From: Holophagae bacterium
GTDB taxonomy: Bacteria > Acidobacteriota > Thermoanaerobaculia > Thermoanaerobaculales > Thermoanaerobaculaceae
Length of the DNA stretch: 34,335 bases
Assembly: GCA_012516935.1 (NCBI GenBank)
Contig: JAAYVZ010000004.1
Span: 1 to 34,335, forward strand
Direction of reading: 5' to 3'
A model generated the notes under the pieces. The model was not told where the DNA came from. It saw only the letters and a program-made list of their open reading frames with translations, and made no database searches. The position numbers and the translations under genes were made by a program. Positions 32,869 through 34,335 of this stretch are shown in pieces; position 1 is the first letter of the stretch; each line of letters begins with the position of its first letter.

Positions 32869-33825
32869 ATGCGAGCTCTTGCCGTCGTCACCATCCTCTC
32901 CTCCCTCTGTACCCCTTTGCTAGCGGCCGAGCGCGTGCTCGTCGAAGGCATCGTGGTGCGGGTCAACGACCGCATTTTCACGACTCGCGACGTCGCCCAT
33001 CGGATCGACGAACGAGCCGGTGAGCTCGGACGGCCCTTGACTGCCGACGACCTGCAGGCCCTCCTGCACGAGATCACCGAGGATGCCTGCCTGCTCGAAC
33101 GAGCGGGCGAGCTCAAGATCGAGGTGGACGCGCAAGAGGTCGACGGCGCCATCGCTCGCCTTCGCGAGCAGAACCATGTGCTCGACGAGCAGGCGTTCGA
33201 GGAGTCGTTGCAGAACATGGGTATGACCCGTGACCAGCTCCGCGCCCGCGTTCATGACAACATCGTGGTGAATCGGCTCCTGAGCCGCGAGGTCCACCAC
33301 CCCGCCGTCACCGAGGAGGAGCTCAAGCGCCGGTACTCCAGCGAGCTAGAAAGGTACCGGCTTCCCGAGAGAGTCCACCTGGAGCACGTCATCTTCACCG
33401 TCGGCAGCGACGCTGGCGACGAGGAGCGGGGGCTCGCGGCAGCCCGCCGGCTCGCCGCTGCCGCCCGCACCACCGGCGATTTCCTCGCCCTCGTCAAAGC
33501 GGAGGAAGAGGCCGGACGTGCGACCGGCGGGGACCTGGGGCTGGTCGCTGTCCCCGATCTGCGCCAGGAGGTCGCCCAGGTGGTGTCCCGCCTCAAGCCC
33601 GGTGAGGTGAGCGAGCCGTTCCGCAGCGCTGCCGGGATCCACGTGGTCCGCCTCCGGACGCGGGTCGAGCCGGGCTTCAAACCCTTCCCGGAGGTCGTCG
33701 AGGAGCTCCGCTTCCGCGAAGAAGAGGAGCGCTATCGCAGCCACATCTCCGGTATCGTCGAAGAGCTTCGGAAGCGGTACGTCGTCGAGGTCCACCCCGA
33801 GCTGGTACCACTCCCCGCGAGATAG
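32869..33825 (+). CDS. SurA-like periplasmic chaperone/peptidyl-prolyl isomerase
   Basis: This is a 318-residue exported protein. A signal peptide (AVVTILSSLCTPLLAAE) is followed by a SurA N-domain (VLVEGIVVRVNDRIFTTRD, LLERAGELKIEVDAQEVDG, MGMTRDQLRARVHDNIVVNRL). One parvulin domain is at ~165-265 (ERVHLEHVIFTVGS, GGDLGLVAVPDLRQEVAQVV, VSEPFRSAAGIHVVRLR), then a C-terminal helix returning to the N-domain. E. coli SurA has two parvulin domains; one is normal in many other phyla. It should chaperone outer-membrane β-barrels such as LptD. The ATG at 32869 follows the lipoprotein stop by one base, so the two genes are probably translationally coupled and act together. Confidence 0.9.
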   Translation: MRALAVVTILSSLCTPLLAAERVLVEGIVVRVNDRIFTTRDVAHRIDERAGELGRPLTADDLQALLHEITEDACLLERAGELKIEVDAQEVDGAIARLREQNHVLDEQAFEESLQNMGMTRDQLRARVHDNIVVNRLLSREVHHPAVTEEELKRRYSSELERYRLPERVHLEHVIFTVGSDAGDEERGLAAARRLAAAARTTGDFLALVKAEEEAGRATGGDLGLVAVPDLRQEVAQVVSRLKPGEVSEPFRSAAGIHVVRLRTRVEPGFKPFPEVVEELRFREEEERYRSHISGIVEELRKRYVVEVHPELVPLPAR

Positions 33826-33847
33826 CCAGACCACCAAAGGACAGGGA

Positions 33848-33875
33848 GCGGCCCGCCGGGCGACCGGCGGGCCGC
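33848..33875 (+). terminator. Strong GC-rich terminator after the SurA-like gene
   Basis: GCGGCCCGCCGG pairs perfectly with CCGGCGGGCCGC (12 bp) around a GCGA (GNRA) loop, followed by GTGCTTT. It is the strongest hairpin in the window and closes the envelope operon. Confidence 0.8.
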
Positions 33876-34335
33876 GTGCTTTCCGCTCGCTGACGCCCTC
33901 AGCCGGGACGCTTCCAGTCCGCGCCGCACCGATGTCCACGACCGCACGCCCGGCCTGCACCCCTGCGCGAGCTGTGCGGTCCGAGGCGGCGTCAAAGGTG
34001 TGACGTATCGCGGCTGAGCGAGCCGACGGCGCATCGAGGCGAACGCCGTGGCGCGCTGGACAACGAAAGCCATACAGTCGGCTTCGTATCGCGTCGGCCG
34101 GCCACGGCAGTTCGTGGGCTGGTCCTCATGAAACCAGGTTGGGACCCAGGAGAGAGCCGACCCTCGGCGCCGAGCTTCGGCCGGGTGGGTGGGTGGCGGA
34201 AACCGTGTGAGGTTGAGGTCGTAGCGCTGTCCGGGGGTGTTGAAGTACTTGGGGTTTGCGGAGGGGGCGTTGGGGAGTCACCCCACGGAGGGTAGGTCGG
34301 ACCTGGGTCGGGGAGGGGCGGAGGCGTGTGAGGGC
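33876..34335. other. Right-edge region without a supported gene
   Basis: This 460 bp follows the terminator. The last ~170 bases are strongly G-rich on the + strand. On the minus strand one frame from about 34268 downward reads NPKYFNTPGQRYDLNLTRF, which looks protein-like, but an in-frame TGA stands just before it and the frame then runs on through low-complexity text. It could be a gene relic. Nothing else is recognised. Confidence 0.4.

Overview
The window is high-GC DNA, by eye roughly two thirds G+C with mostly G/C third codon positions. It encodes a diderm (outer-membrane) bacterium: LptD, SurA-type chaperones, a TonB-domain protein and a probable ornithine-lipid acyltransferase are all present. 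A SARP/STAND regulator, a Sec-secreted RHS protein, an IPTL-CTERM-like surface protein and a kinase-like TonB fusion occur together, which would fit Acidobacteriota (for example the Thermoanaerobaculia) or a related soil or groundwater lineage. That placement is inference; nothing in the sequence is diagnostic.

Layout. 1-269: end of a GNAT acetyltransferase. 622-10441: accessory-looking locus with a SARP-STAND-TPR regulator (minus strand) divergent from a 1683-residue secreted PKD/RHS protein, followed 10 bp later by an anchored YD/choice-of-anchor/ASH protein. The shared 117 bp promoter region holds two perfect 8 bp direct repeats with an 11 bp period, the geometry of a SARP operator. 10670-14120 (minus): OlsF-like two-domain acyltransferase and type I glutamine synthetase. 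14432-15820: PIN-PhoH ATPase. 15877-17992 (minus): POT-family peptide transporter and Bcp peroxiredoxin. 18283-18912 (minus): ankyrin protein. 19430-23249: GAF-GGDEF cyclase, HtrA/DegP protease and receiver-HD-GYP phosphodiesterase, so c-di-GMP synthesis and breakdown flank an envelope protease. 23433-24695: Rho with an unusual N-terminus. 24802-27227 (minus): RuvX and a pseudokinase-TonB fusion. 27286-33825: outer-membrane biogenesis block with LptD, tRNA-Pro(CGG), a secreted LolA-like protein, a secreted S9-type hydrolase, a parvulin lipoprotein and a SurA-like chaperone, closed by a strong hairpin terminator.

How the genes may work together. Most of the right two thirds serves the envelope: LPS insertion (LptD), OMP folding and quality control (SurA-like, parvulin lipoprotein, HtrA), TonB-type energy or force transfer and c-di-GMP signalling. 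The left third looks like a regulated surface-protein module. Several genes (PhoH, GGDEF, HD-GYP, LptD) have no Shine-Dalgarno sequence and carry a -10-like hexamer 6-11 nt before the start codon, suggesting leaderless or near-leaderless mRNAs, while their neighbours have strong ribosome-binding sites. No CRISPR array, intact insertion sequence, prophage or rRNA was seen.
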